From positions 1,784,501-1,848,500 of the forward strand of contig CAUEEP010000926.1 in the NCBI GenBank assembly GCA_958450365.1: DNA of 64,000 nucleotides, read 5' to 3'. This DNA is from Mesorhabditis belari. Its lineage: Eukaryota > Nematoda > Chromadorea > Rhabditida > Rhabditidae. Position 1 is the stretch's first letter; every line of letters starts with the position of its first letter. The notes beneath the pieces were generated by a model. The model ran no database searches. It saw nothing but the letters and a program-made list of their open reading frames with translations, and was not told the origin of the DNA. This document shows positions 45,510 to 57,984 of the stretch, in pieces. A program made the translations under genes and the position numbers.

Positions 45510-46219
45510 TCTATAAATTCCAAAAAGTTAGAGTCATTGTTTAAATCTATCTCTAAATCAAAATCAAATATGAATAAATATTGCTAAAAAGATTTAAAGA
45601 GAATGATTTATTTGCGAAAGAATAATTAGAGGAAAACCCAAAAGAAAAGCTGTCAATGTCAATGTCAATCTTTTGGTTAAACTCTCGTTTCGTTTAGATA
45701 AAATATTAGTTTTATTTTTAGAAAGTGAATAAATCGTTTTAGAAGATCGTAAAGACAAGAGTCTTTCTTTGAATATTCAGGCAAAAATTTTGTGATCACT
45801 GAAAAGGGAAAAATCAGAGATTGGTGGCAATCAGGGAAAGACAATCAGAAATTGGGAGCCTCGTGACACGAATTTCGCCTCTTTTTCATCCAAAAGAAAT
45901 GCCAACAATAAGAAATTTTACACAAAAATTGACCGGAAATCGGCTAAATTAAGTAAGAAAAGTTTTGTTCTTTTGTGGAAAAGGCATCTTTTTTTTTTTG
46001 GAGAATTGCTTGTTGACGACCCGCATGAGTGACCCTTTTCTCTCTCTCTCTCTCATTTAGATTCTACTGATAAGAATGATGCCGACTTTGTGTGCTTGTG
46101 CTTGTGCTTACAAACGCACATTTTCTGGCATACTGAAGTCTTTGTTTTGACGAGATATAAGCAGATTAATGAGAAATTAAAAACCGAATATGCTAGAGAG
46201 TTTGGAGGAAAACAAAGGC
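45510..46219. other. Upstream region of the neprilysin gene
   Basis: Should hold its promoter. A (CT) run near 46.04 kb is the only simple feature; no motif could be assigned. Confidence 0.4.
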
Positions 46220-47660
46220 TCGGCTAGGCTATGAAGCAAAGCTGGCTGTGAAGAAGCTTTAAGCTATTTCTATTTCTATTTCTAAGTTAACTATTTCAGA
46301 AAATACCGTAATCAAGCTGCTCGTTGGCATTTAATCAGCTAGATTTCGATATTATTCGATAAGAAACTACAGGGATCATGCAATGATAACAAAATTGAGC
46401 TGATCAAATGTAAATTGGTGGTTTGATTACGTTACTTTTACACAATTGAATATGTCCATTCCTTCCGGCTAATGTGCTTTCTAAAAAACATCTATAACCT
46501 ATAATCACTATAATCCAACCACCAGTTTCATTCGATCAGCTTAATCGGCCATTTTTGATCAACTTAATCAGCTTAATTTCGATATTATTCGATTAGGAAT
46601 CACAAGGCACAGCCAATGATAGCGAAATTGAACTGATCAAATGTAAATTGAGCTGGTTTGATTACGTTAGTTTTGCACAATTGAGTGTCCATTCCTTCCG
46701 GCTAATGTGCTTTCTAAAAAACATCTATAACCTATAATCACTATAATCCAACCACCAGTTTCATTCGATCAGCTTAATAAGCCATTTAATCAGCTAAGTT
46801 TTGATATTGTTCGATGAGGACTCACAAGGCACAGCCAATGATATCAAAATTGAGCTGATCAAATGTAAATTGGGCTGGTTTGATTACGTTAGTTTTTTTT
46901 TTCGTTAGCTTTTTTAAACTCTTAAAAACATAGGTGTCAATTTCCTTAAACTTCTTGAAGAGTTGAAGATTTCAAAGCAAGAGAGTAATGAAAAAAGGAA
47001 CAAAACGTTTTCAAAACAAAAACCACTCAAACAATTACTGTGGAATATAACTAAAATAGAAAGTAAAAGCAAAAGATTTGAAAAAAAGTTAACTGATCCA
47101 AATTAGCTTTACAGGTTTACTCAAGAAAAAATAAGTAAAGAGAAAGAACAAGAAAAGAACAAGATCTGCTACACAAATTTAGCATCATCTCAATTCTATT
47201 CTCAATTCTATTCTCAAAGAAGGCTATGAAGCAGGCTATGAAGCAGGCTATGAAGCAGGCTATGAAGCAGGCTATGAAGCAGGCTATGAAGCAGGCTATG
47301 AAGCAGGCTATGAAGCAGGATATGAAGCAGGCTATGAAGCAGGCTATGAAGCAGGCTATGAAGCAGGATATGAAGCAGGATATGAAGCAGGATATGAAGC
47401 AGGCTATGAAGTAGGCTATGAAGTAGGCTATGAAGCAGGCTATGAAGCAGGCTATGAAGCAGGCTATGAAGCAAAGCTGGCTGTGAAGAAGCTTTAAACT
47501 ATTTCTATCTCTTTCTAAGTTAGCTATTTCAGAAAATACCGTAATCAAGCAGCTAGTTAGCATTTAATCAGCTAGATTTCGATCTTATTCGATAAGAAAC
47601 TACAGGGATCATGCAATGATATCAAAATTGAGCTGATCAAATGAAAACTACCGGTTTAAG
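46220..47660. repeat. Local duplication cluster with GATCAAATGTAAAT modules
   Basis: A module with TTCGATATTATTCGATAAGA and GAGCTGATCAAATGTAAATT occurs at about 46.32, 46.55, 46.79 and 47.55 kb; a related one is at 56.6 kb. The outer copies also share GCTGGCTGTGAAGAAGCTTT. No gene seen. Confidence 0.75.
47223..47470. repeat. 12-bp minisatellite
   Basis: About 21 copies of AGGCTATGAAGC. One copy of the unit exists at 46.23 kb in the sister duplicate, showing the expansion happened after the duplication. Confidence 0.88.
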
Positions 47661-47699
47661 TACAGTAGTTTTCTCAAAAAGATCCTTAGAAAACGCAGG

Positions 47700-48620
47700 A
47701 ATACACTCTAAACCTTTTTTTTTCACCTTTAGCGCTTTTTTTTTCAAAACCAATTTAACATAATTTATCAAAGCTTTTAACTCAAAAGTTTTATTAAAAA
47801 AGAATGAACGGAGTTATTCAGTCAAATATTTGCCTCTCTTAGTAACAAAATAATCATCAAATTCTTCAGGAAATGAAAAAAGCAAACTTAAAAAAGCAAA
47901 CAAACAAACAGAAATGTTTCTAATATTTCTATTCCTAATAAACTCTCAAATCAATTCTTCAAAATCGAATACCAAACGAATACCAAACAAACAAGGTTTC
48001 CCAAACTTGAGGCTTTATATTCATGAAAGAGATCTCGTGAAATCGGCTCAATCTCCAGTAGAAAAGGATTTGTATTAAAAGAGATCAAAAAACTTCTCTA
48101 CATACCGGTTCAATAGAAGTAAATCTCTAAAGAGAATCTCTAAAGAGAATCTCTAAAGAGATCCCTAAAGAGATTTACTAAAATCTCTAAAGAGATTTAC
48201 TAGGAACGAGATTTTTAAGCTTTCTTTTCTTCATTGTCAGACTATTTTTAGGTAAAAACCCATTAACTTTATGCTTTTTTTTTTCAGTTATTGTGTGAGA
48301 CGAATAGACCATGAAAAGGAAAAAAACTTCAAGTAAAGCAAGAGTGTTTTTTTACAAAAAATGATCCTTTTACATTTTTTTAAGTGTAAAAGAAATCCCA
48401 AAAGCCTTTCTCTTTTCTCTTTTTTCAAGGATTATTTTTAAGGATGCTTTTAAAGATGTTTATTATCGAATTGTTTAAAAATGAATAAAATTAGAGAAGA
48501 ATTTTTCTGAAAGAAACTTTTAAAAAAAATCGAGTAAAGATCTGAAATAGTTGTCTAATCTATTTTATGTTTAGCATGTTTTCGACAAATATTTTTCCTG
48601 TGTGGTGTTCGTGAGTGTAG
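47700..48620. other. No gene recognised
   Basis: AT-rich, with a small tandem repeat of AAATCTCTAAAGAGA near 48.12-48.2 kb. Confidence 0.45.
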
Positions 48621-48629
48621 ATCACTCAA

Positions 48630-48745
48630 AAAAGAAAGAAGAAGGAGAAAGAAGGAGAATGAAGAAGAATGAAGAAGAATGAAGAAGAAAGAAGAAGATG
48701 AAAGAAGAAAGAAGAAGAAGAAAGAAGAAGAAAAGGAGGGGAAAC
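48630..48745. repeat. Purine-rich GAAGAA tract
   Basis: GAAGAAGAATGAAGAAGAAT and similar; all-purine on this strand over about 110 bp. Confidence 0.75.
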
Positions 48746-49237
48746 CCTCAGGGTGATCTCAAAGAGAAAGAGATGAGAATGACAAGCGTTTAGATGAGAG
48801 AAATGTGAAAAGGGACAGTCAATTGTCACAGAAACAAATCACTTTCCTCTTTTTGTTCTTTAGAATTATTTGAAGAGTGTTTCGCAAAGTACTCATTTTG
48901 GTGTCAATTTTGTTGAGAACCTTTTTTTGGGTACTTTTTTGAGTACCAACTACAAGGGGACACCGATTTGTACATTGTATTGTACATTGAGGCACATTGT
49001 ATTGTAGGCCAGATTGTATACTTGAAACTAGACATGCTTTTCGAGTTTGTTGGAAATTTTGTTTTCCGAACTTTAAATATATGAATGTCAGTTGGAATGT
49101 ATTGAAATTTTCAAATGATTTGAGGAAAATGATTACCGAGTGGTTTATTTGATCGTTAATTCCTTCGAAAAGCTTTTCTCTCAAAAGAAATGCCTCAATC
49201 AAAAAGAAAAATTTGAAAAATCTTTACTTTACTTCAA

Positions 49238-49915
49238 CCTCTTAAGTTATAGACCATTTAAGTGGATGGACCCTTTAAACTAGGTAGTCGAACTTTGACC
49301 GGAATTTTCTCTATGTTTTTACATTAAAGTTTACTAAGTAAGTTGTAGTTTTTATAACGGAATTTCATAAGGAACATTTGAAGACCAACCACAAGTCGAT
49401 TCACCAATTAGAAGCCGAGATATGGGGGAAAAGAGAGGAGTTGTTAGACCTCAATAGATTTATTGGGGTATCATGACGATACCCCTATAAATGCAATACA
49501 CTTCTCTCGGCTTTGACCCTACTTTTCTCTATGTTTTGATCGGTAAGTCTACAAAACCAATTCTATATTTCTTCCATCAAATTTCATGTATATTCTAATA
49601 AAAGTAACCTTGAGTTGATTCAACTTTTACCTCTTAAGTTATAGACCATTTAAGTGGATGGACCCTTTCAGCTCGGTCGTCGAACTTTGACCGGAATTTT
49701 CTCTATGTTTTTACATTAGTGTGTAGTAAATAAATTGTGGATTTTTATAACGAAATTTCATAAGGAACATTTTAAGACCAACCACAAGTCGATTCGACAA
49801 TCAGAAGTCGAGATATGGGAGAAAAGAGAAGAGTTGTTATACCCCAATAAATTTATTGGGGTATCATGACTATACCCCTATAAATCATGACGATACCACT
49901 ATAAATGACGATACC
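49238..49915. repeat. Direct duplication of about 300 bp
   Basis: TTAAGTTATAGACCATTTAA to GGGGTATCATGACGATACCC occurs at 49.24-49.49 and 49.63-49.88 kb. Each copy ends in the palindrome GGGGTATC...GATACCCC. Confidence 0.8.
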
Positions 49916-50559
49916 CCTTATTTTTAAATATTTAAATTGAAATCTAAAGATACTAATGGGTATTAAAATTGAAAGCAAAATGTAAATCATTGAATTCAAA
50001 TGGAAAATTTCATAATATTAAACATTTAAACTTTAGATTCCCTTTGAAAAACTCTTTTAAAACACTTTAAAAACTCTTTAAAACAAAATAATAAAAGAAA
50101 ATGTGAACAAAAATATAAATAAGATTATTATCAATGATATACAAGACTTCTAGCGATCAAGAATTTGTTGAGAACAAATCCGTTCAGAACAAAATTCAGA
50201 TCTCAACTCTATCAGATGAACAATGGTGTGAAAGATGTCTGGAGGGGAATCGAATGAAAAGAGACTGTTGATTGGGTGAGGCCATTGTTGACAGAGTGCT
50301 CGTTTTTGATTTCACACAAGAGATGTCCTGAAGAGACTGAAGACCAAGTCCTGAAGAGACTGAAGACTGTGGGTCGAATCGAAGAGATCCAAAAGATGTC
50401 AAGCACTCCCCGAACACTCTCCAACACGACCCCATCGCTTTCCTAAACACTCTCAGGACGATTCTCTTTGAAATTTCCAGATTTAGGCTCGTTAACAGGG
50501 ACTGACCATTCTTTTTTTCTAGAGAAGCCATTTCTAGAGAGTCAATACCACTCAACGCG

Positions 50560-51175
50560 CCTCAATTGAGCTATTGAAGATTTCCGAATTTGGAATCGGT
50601 TTGAGAGATCTTTCATGCGATCGGCTTGATTGAAATCTTGAGGTCTAGTCTAGAACCAGTCTAGAACTAATCTAGAACCAGTCTAGAACTAGTCTAGAAC
50701 CATTTAAACGTCTTATAGTTATTTAATAAAGTTTGAATAAAGTTAAAAACGTTCAATCGGCTCTGTTCAATCTGATCGTTCATTTTCCTCTCGTTATTTG
50801 AATTTGTGCACAAAGGATGAACTTACCTTCCAACCCAATACAATAAAGTGCAAAAGATCGTGAGTCTTGGTTTAAATACACACAAATCCGGGTTAGAACA
50901 AGAACTCGCACCGGGAATCGAACCCGGGAATCGAGGCCGGCTTGGCCGCGTGGCAGGCGAGGCTTCTGCCACTGAACAAGCGCCTTTATAGTTAATGGTG
51001 ACAGGTTGCTTTTCAAATAACGAATTCAGATTGAACGATGGCTCATTCACAGACAAAAACGAAAGCAACAACTGAGCTATTGAAGATTTCCGAATTTGGA
51101 ATCGGTTTGAGAGATCCTTCATGCAATCGGCTTGATTGAAATCTTGAGGTCTAGCCTAGAACCAGCATTTAAATG
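50560..51175. repeat. Direct repeat of about 100 bp around the tRNA-Gly remnant
   Basis: GAGCTATTGAAGATTTCCGA to GAAATCTTGAGGTCTAG lies at 50.57-50.66 and 51.07-51.16 kb. Confidence 0.75.
50909..50985 (-). pseudogene. tRNA-Gly(GCC)-derived sequence
   Basis: The minus strand carries the D-arm and anticodon arm of tRNA-Gly (GTTCAGTGGCAGAA; CTCGCCTGCCACGCGG with GCC anticodon) and a T-arm (CCCGGGTTCGATTCCCGG). Between them an extra CCAAGCCGGCCTCGATT enlarges the variable region, and the acceptor halves do not pair. So it is a pseudogene or SINE head. It lies between two direct copies of a sequence of about 100 bp. Confidence 0.7.
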
Positions 51176-51419
51176 TCTTACTGTTATTGAATAAAGTTAA
51201 TAACGTTTATACTGTACAATGTACCAATTCGTCACAAAACTAAGGCGTGGATGCTGCTTTTTTTTTGTGAAATTTTTCCAATCTGTCCGCTTTCTGAAGA
51301 TCTGACGATGAGTTTCAAGTACTATGACTACTATGTAAATGTTTAGACTGATGTACTGTAACTACTGGATACTGTATCAGCTAATTATCTTGGCTTTAAC
51401 TGGTGTACTGTAGCTACTT

Positions 51420-51802
51420 GCTACAATGCACCAGTTAAAGATATTGCTTAATTTTCTGATTTGAAATTCTATTCAAAATAGAAGTCAAACAGAAGTCAAA
51501 AAATAAAGCCAAGCGTTTATTCTGTTAAACTAAAGTTGTGTTTTTATTGTTTGATTCATTTAAAAATCACTTGTGAAGCCGATTGTCAATACCACTCAAA
51601 GCTAGTTGCTACAATGAGTTAAAGTTAAAGATGTGAGTTATGGTGGTTATAAAGATGATGGTGAGTTAAAGATGATGCTTAATTTTCTGATTCAAATTCT
51701 ATTCAAAATAGAAGTCAAACAGAAGAAAAAATATAAAGCCAAGCGTTTATTCTGTTAAACTAAAGTTGTGTTTTTATTGTTTGATTCATTTAAAAAACAC
51801 TT
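51420..51802. repeat. Direct duplication split by the pogo-like element
   Basis: GCTTAATTTTCTGATTTGAA to TTGATTCATTTAAAAA occurs at 51.45-51.58 and 51.67-51.80 kb; the element starts a few bases after the second copy. Confidence 0.8.
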
Positions 51803-53140
51803 ACCGTAAATACTGTAATTGGACCCCATGGGGTACTATTTTTTCCCTCCCCCTCTAGGGTGGGGTACTATTAGAGGGTGGGTTACTATTTTACACCACT
51901 ATTCAAGTTACCAAATCAGGATACATTCAAATAATTTGTTCAAAAGCAAACTTTTTCTTTACTTTTTATTGGTTTTAACCATTTGAAAATTTAACAGCAA
52001 AACGAAACAAAAACAACTAACAAGCTAAATCAATAGAAACATCAGAATCAATGAATTCATCATTTTCTTGCTCATCAATTACTCGATGTCCTTGGAATCC
52101 CGTCAATGCGAGCGGTTCCAAGAGGTCCTCGATTTCTGCCTCTGTCCGAGCATTTCTCATCGCCTGTAAGTACAATAGACTAAAGAGAAGTCCACCGAAA
52201 GAGCGTTGCAAGTATTTTGCGTGATCTCATTATCGAAGCACTTGCTTTTCTTCTCTTTCGAACAGAGCAATAACTTCGATTGGAACTTTGTCTCGATTTT
52301 TTTTGTTCATCGTCTTCCGAGGCTCCACGACAAAAGGACGCAACTTTTTCCCATCAGAAAGAGCAGTGAGCATCACGGATATATTCATCTTGTCGTAGCC
52401 GCGGGTGAGAACACCAACTTCTTTGGCTCCAACCGCTTCGATGCACTTGCTCGTCGAAGCATCCAGCCAAACCGCCGTCTCATCGCAAGCAACAATGTGC
52501 TTGTAATTGCCTTCTTTCATTGTCTTGTTCAGCCTCAGAATGTGCTCGACGATGGCCTTCTCAAATTCGCTCGGCAGCTTTTGACAAGTTGTTGTTGGTG
52601 CCCTCAAAGAAAGTTGGTGGCGCCTCAAGAACCACTCCATCCACCCATGGCTTCTTTTGAAAGAAATTTCAGCTTTTTCGAATCGATTGACCGCTTCATT
52701 CCAGATAATCCGGCGTGTTACTCGTTTCTTCTCGGCTCGACGGTCCCGTATCCATTCAGCCAAACCGATATCAATCCCCTCCGAGTTCAAGTGGCTTCTA
52801 AGTGGGCCAAACTTTATGATTTTGGTGTTACTTTGTTGCACTTGTTGAGATCTACAATCATAAAGATTGGCCCACTTAGAAGAAAGTTATGGCGAGCTGC
52901 GCAAAAAATTTGGCGCAAAGTAGTCACCCCAAATTTAAAAACAACAAATTTATGGAATAAATTTAAAAATACAAACGATTTCTGAAAATACATGAAAATT
53001 TTCCGCTTTAAAAACGTTGTTTGTAATTACGCGTTAGGTGGGGGTGGGGTACTATTAGAGGGGTGGGGTATTATTTTTTCCCTCCCCTCTAGGGTGGGGT
53101 ACTATTAGAGGGGTGGGGTCCAATTACAGTATTTACGGTA
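51802..53140 (-). mobile_element. pogo/Tigger-like DNA transposon, internally deleted
   Basis: The element is bounded by TA and terminal inverted repeats TACCGTAAATACTGTAAT. Both ends carry subterminal repeats of GGGTGGGGTACTATTAGAG, probable transposase-binding sites. It contains a transposase remnant on the minus strand. About nine MITEs in the window have the same ends, so a complete relative of this element probably mobilised them. It is inserted in one of two copies of a locally duplicated segment (51.45-51.58 and 51.67-51.80 kb). Confidence 0.85.
52017..52841 (-). pseudogene. pogo/Tigger-type transposase remnant (CENP-B-like HTH plus start of DDE domain)
   Basis: A 203-codon open frame (52230-52841) has a CENP-B/Tc5-like HTH region (VTRRIIWNEAVNRF; GWMEWFLRRHQLSLR), then the start of a DDE catalytic domain with the first acid in VACDETAVWLDAST and the following TRGYDKMNISVMLTALSDG. 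It stops soon after FVVEPRK. A separate piece at 52017-52164, after an acceptor-like site, reads as an acidic transposase tail (NARTEAEIEDLLEPLALTGF). The middle, with the remaining catalytic acids, is missing. Pogo-type transposases are normally about 500 residues, so this copy cannot be active. An N-terminal psq-type HTH was not seen upstream. Confidence 0.8.
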
Positions 53141-54460
53141 TGCATTTTTCAGAATCTTGATCTTTCTGTGGCGAATAGCGAAGAAGCTACCTAACTCTGA
53201 TAGCCTAAAAATTGGAAGAGTATTGCGGAAATCCGTGTGCCTTCATTCTATTTCGCGCCCGAAATCATTTATTCTTTTGTAGCTTGTTAGCTGAATATCT
53301 TGTGTTAAAGCCTAACTAACGGGCTTTAAAACAAGCTATTCAGCTAAGTCTAACGGCAACGTTCAAATGAACGGTCGTTCATTTGACCTTTCTTTTCTTC
53401 TTTTTACTTTTTTCTGTTTTTCCTTTCATCGTGTGAAAGTTTTTTCTTAATTAGGACGAAATTCTTTCTGTTTTTATCGTCGCTTTTAATTCAATTGTTG
53501 ATTTTGTGTGAAAATTGCTCAAGTGAGAGCCCCAAAAATTTCGAGTCGAATCAGCAATTCAGTCGGCTATTGAATAAAGTGTCTTAGTTATCAGATATCT
53601 CGAAGTGTTTTAGAGATCAGATATCTCCAAAACAAGAAATAGCGTGTCTTGAGTGAAGAGTACAAAGCACGCAAAAGAATATTTCTTTACACTTTCAGCA
53701 ATTTCATTTTTTTTTCAACTAAACAAAGCCTAGATAGAATTCAATGAATTTTTAGTTCAAAATGACGTAAATTGAAGAGAAATCTTCAAATCTTTGCTCA
53801 AATTTTCAAATAAACTCCATATTGGTTATTTTAAGAGTTTTTTTGGCGCAAAAAGGTTCCAATAGTTCTTTTCATGCGCATTTTCTCGAATGGAATCATT
53901 TATGAATCGAGTTGCGAGAGGGATCCACTTTAAAAAAAGCAAAGGAGGAAAAGCTTTCATTTTGGATGATTGGGGAACAGCTTTCGAGACTCATTCGACC
54001 ATCATTTTGATTCGAGAACATCAACGATGAAACATTTGTTCGCAGAAGATTTTTTCTTGCTTTTAAGCTTTCTTTTTTTGCAGCTTTAACCATGAACATA
54101 TTTCTTACAAAATAAATCTTTGATTCTCTAAAATAGAATTATCAATTAGGATTTTTGGATAGATCATTTTACTTAACTTTTTCCCATAGTTTTTCCCAAA
54201 TCTAAGATCATAAAAAAAGCCGTTTTGGTCTAAACAAATGACAACATTAGCTTTAATCGTACTTTGAAAAATCCAAATATTGTTTCTACAAAACGCGAGC
54301 TCTACTTTAAAACAGCTTTGAAAAACATCAAATATTTTGATTCATTGTTTAGTTGTTTAAAACTTTTCATTTCTGAGTGAGCAGAAGATTCTGCTTGAAA
54401 ATCTGCTTTGCTTTGCTTCATCTAGAGATCAAGGATTTCTGGTGAAACATGATAAACAAC
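53141..54460. other. No gene recognised
   Basis: AT-rich sequence with no exon-like stretch and no repeat I could confirm. Confidence 0.45.
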
Positions 54461-54463
54461 TTT

Positions 54464-54795
54464 CTACTTCTTTCTACTTTCTACTTCTTTCTACCGTCTA
54501 CTTCTTTCTACTGTCTCCTTCTTTCTACTTCCTACTTCTTTCTATTGGGTTGATGGAAAAGTCCTTTCCGATTTTTTGGGAGAGTACCTTAAATTTATCC
54601 AATTTTGACGTTTTATAGCTCATCCTAAAGCTGAATTCAAGACGGATCGATTGGTAAAAACCGTTTTGAGATATCTCTTTTCTAAAAGTTTTTACAGCTA
54701 TTTTAGTAAAGGGCGGCAGGGCACTTCTTTCTACTTCCTACTTCTTTCTACTTCCTACTTCTTTCTACTTCCTACTTCTTTCTACTTCCAACTTT
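54464..54795. repeat. TTCTACTTC pyrimidine repeat
   Basis: TTCTACTTCTTTCTACTTCC units on both sides of the mariner-like fragment. Confidence 0.8.
54545..54720 (+). mobile_element. mariner-like left end inside a minisatellite
   Basis: TATTGGGTTGATGGAAAAGT starts a piece of unique sequence that interrupts the TTCTACTTCTT repeats. It resembles a mariner terminus and 5' leader; no right end was found. Confidence 0.45.
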
Positions 54796-55410
54796 TTTCA
54801 AAAACCTCAACCAAACTAAAGCTATTTTTTAATCCCTGGTATAACTTTTAAAAAAGTACTCAAGATTATCTAAATGAACTCTTGGACTCAACAAGAATAC
54901 TGAAAAAAAAAGGCTCTGAAATTTCTGGAAGTTAATCGATCTTTCCCCATTTTCCTCTTCATTTGATGATGAGGGTGGATGTGAGGGTGGATGGTGAGAA
55001 GAGGAAAAAAAAGGAGTTGTGGGTGGGAAGATCGGGAAAGAGTCTAGGGGATCCCTGGGGATTCGCCATCCCCATTCCCATTCACTCAATTCTACCCCTA
55101 ATCTCTGAAAAAATTCCCCCTCGATAAGCCCTTTTTTATAATGTTCTCATTGAATAAAGTTGTCACTGAATGGCCAAAGATCTTCTTAAACAAAAAAACT
55201 TTTTACGGCTAATTAAAGCAATGTCTGGCGAGCTGATCTGAAGAGCTTTCAAACAGATCAATCTGACGTACTGTTTTTGATGAAAATGATTGGAAATTGA
55301 TTGGGATAGGCTCGAGGAGCTAGACTAAAAGATGACGTTAGATATAAGACTAAAAGACTAAAAGTCGTGAAATCCTGGCTACTATTGTACAATAGAAACA
55401 ACCTTGCTAG

Positions 55411-55862
55411 CTGTAGGTTAGGCTTTAACCCGACTAGTACTAGGCTAGGATGGGTTAGGCCAGGTTAGGGCCAGGCTAAAGTCAAGCCAGTGTCAGGAGT
55501 CAGGCCAGGAGAGGACAGGGCTAAGACTCTTTTCATATTTGAGATGAAAAGTCATAAAGCGTAAAGCCATGATCTGACGCCTGGGTCTGAAAATTTAGTT
55601 TTGAAAGACTCCCTTCTGTTTGAAATGATCTGTTTGAAAGCTCTTCAGATCAGTCTTTCAAAACTAAATTTTCAGATCCAGGCGTCAGATCATGGCTTTA
55701 CGATTTATGACTTTTCATCTCAAAGATGAAAAGAGTCTTAGCCCTGTCCTCTCCTGGCCTGACTCCTGACAGTGGCTTGACTTTAGCCTGGCCCTAACCT
55801 GGCCCTAACCTGGCTTAACCCATCCTAGCCTAGGACTAGTCAGGTTAAAGCCTAACCTACAG
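55411..55862. repeat. Giant hairpin, about 200-bp arms and 42-bp loop
   Basis: 55411-55610 and 55653-55862 are near-perfect inverted copies (GTAGGTTAGGCTTTAACC at the outside, TTTTGAAAGACT at the loop). A 27-bp part of the loop side is also inverted at 55229-55256. Confidence 0.85.
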
Positions 55863-56806
55863 AGCTCAGCTGAAACTCCTGGATCCCTACCGTTAATTAT
55901 AACTATTGTACAGGCGAACCTGTTAATCAAGTTAAGCAAACCAGATCAAATATTACCCGAGTTTTCGCTTGTTTAGCTAAGAAAATCTTAGAAAGAAAAT
56001 CTACAACCTTTATAAACAACACTTTCCACCAATTATTCGAGTTTTCTCTTTGACATTTCAAAAGTCGTTCTCCGATATTTCCCTCGAAAAAGAAACTTTT
56101 CTCGTTTTCTTTTTCAAAAATTCCTCGTCATTTGCTCTGAAAAGAGATACGTGTGAGCAAGGAGATTTTCGTTTGTTTCAAAGAAAAAGAAAAGAAAAAG
56201 GTTCTCTTTTCAAAATGAAAGGTCCAAAGAAAAAAAGGGGATGAAAAAAGAAGGGCTTGAAGGGGTTGAAGGGCCTAAGGGAACTAATTTCACCCAGTGT
56301 CCCCTCCTTCCCTTCCACAGCTCCACTCCCAAACCTCTCCTACATAGCCATTTTTTTGGGATTCTTCACTCACTTGTTACTAGAGAATATTTTGATTTTG
56401 ATCGTCAATTTTTAGAGTTTACAGTTTACAGTTTAGAAAAATCGGTTGAAGAGTTTCCAGCTTAGAATTAGTTTATCAACATTTATTCATTCAAGATTGA
56501 ATTGTGACACTGTCCATGGTAGAATAAAGTTCGTTCTTTTCAGTTAATGCCTTTTTCTAATGCCTTTTACTAAAAAGCATCTATTTAAGAAATTTCTCAT
56601 AGTCGAAATGCTAGTTTACATTTGATCAGCCAAACTTTTTTTGTATTATTCAATGCAGAATCACAAGGATTAGTCAATGTCAATGTCAAAATTGAGCTAA
56701 TCAAATGAGTAAACTAGCAGTTTAAGTACGATAGTTTTCTGTAAAGGAAAATTTGCGATTGGAAGTTGTAAGCTGCGCGAAAATCTTTTATTTAAAAGCT
56801 ATTAAA

Positions 56807-57169
56807 AAATACCGACTGGGGCTACCAGTGGTGAATTTATCGCATACACGAAATATATCAATCACAATACAACGACACACACAATACTAGGCTATATCTT
56901 AACTTAACCCACGTCATGACAGACGGCTCCCTAACCCTAAGCTCAATGGGGAACTAAATAGCTTTTTTGGTGGTGAAGGGAAGATGACGATGAAGGAGTG
57001 GCTTGTCACTTTAAAGAACTGGGGCCACAACCACCAGACTGCCCTCCAGAAAACCTCTCAACCCGAAGGGAAAGGAAATCCGAAGGGGGTGACCATGTCG
57101 CATGTGGGGTTCGAACCCTCGACCTTCCGATTAAGATAAAAGACACTTAACCAGTCAGCCACACGTGCT
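56807..57169 (-). mobile_element. tRNA-derived SINE, second copy
   Basis: Nearly base-for-base the same as the copy at 22.4 kb, in intergenic DNA, flanked by ATTAAA on both sides. Same tRNA head with A and B boxes at its 5' (right) end. Confidence 0.85.
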
Positions 57170-57984
57170 ATTAAATCAATTTTTCTTTCTAAAATTTTAC
57201 CTTACAAGTTACGAAATGAAACTTGATATTTTCGTTGTTGTTTTTGGTTTTGTTTTTTTTTTCGGTAAAAATTCTATATTCCTTTTTATGGCAGCTAGAA
57301 ATTACCAGAAAAAATTCAATTTTCAATGCAAATTTTGCTGAAAAAACTTGGAAATCTTTACAATTTTTAGTTTTTTGTTTAATTAGTTGTCAAATTTGTA
57401 CAATTAATCCCTTTAAATCCTTCAATTGTCTCCTTTTTCTCATTGTTGTTGAGAGTGCTGATTGAATTTTTTTTGACTCGTATCAGCTGTTCGTTTAGCA
57501 AAATCTTTGAAAACATCTTTTTTTTTGTCTTGCTCAATGAACTTGTTGATCAAAGGTTTCATTTAAGTTCAACATTTAAAATCAACAAAAAATAGGGTCT
57601 AAAATTGTAAACACATTCTTTCTGGGACACACAATTTCTCTGTTTTCTTCTTGTTTTCTTGTTTTCTCGTTTTCGTGCAGCGTCACAAGTAAAATGTTTG
57701 GAAAATTTCAATCCAAAGCAGACTTCTTTGTGGAGAAATTTGCGCGCAATGGAAATGGAATGGATGTAAGAAAAATGGAAATGTATCCTTTCTTTCAAAA
57801 AATGAAAATGCACACTTTACTCTCAAATTTTCCTTGCAACGGTAAATTGGAGAGTGCACTAGAAAAGTGATTTCTATTATCTTGAGAACAAAGTACACTC
57901 GGAAGAGCTAGGCTAGCAGCTAGAAGAAGATGCCTATGCCGTGCTATGCCCTAGCTAGAAGAGCTAGGGCATAGCATGACACAA

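Noticed and set aside
47117..47563. 148-codon repetitive frame (FIACFIAC...) and its shadows
   Set aside because: A 12-bp minisatellite stays open in several frames; no splice or start context.
52206..52985. 259-codon open frame on the plus strand
   Set aside because: Shadow of the transposase on the minus strand, which has clear HTH and DDE motifs.
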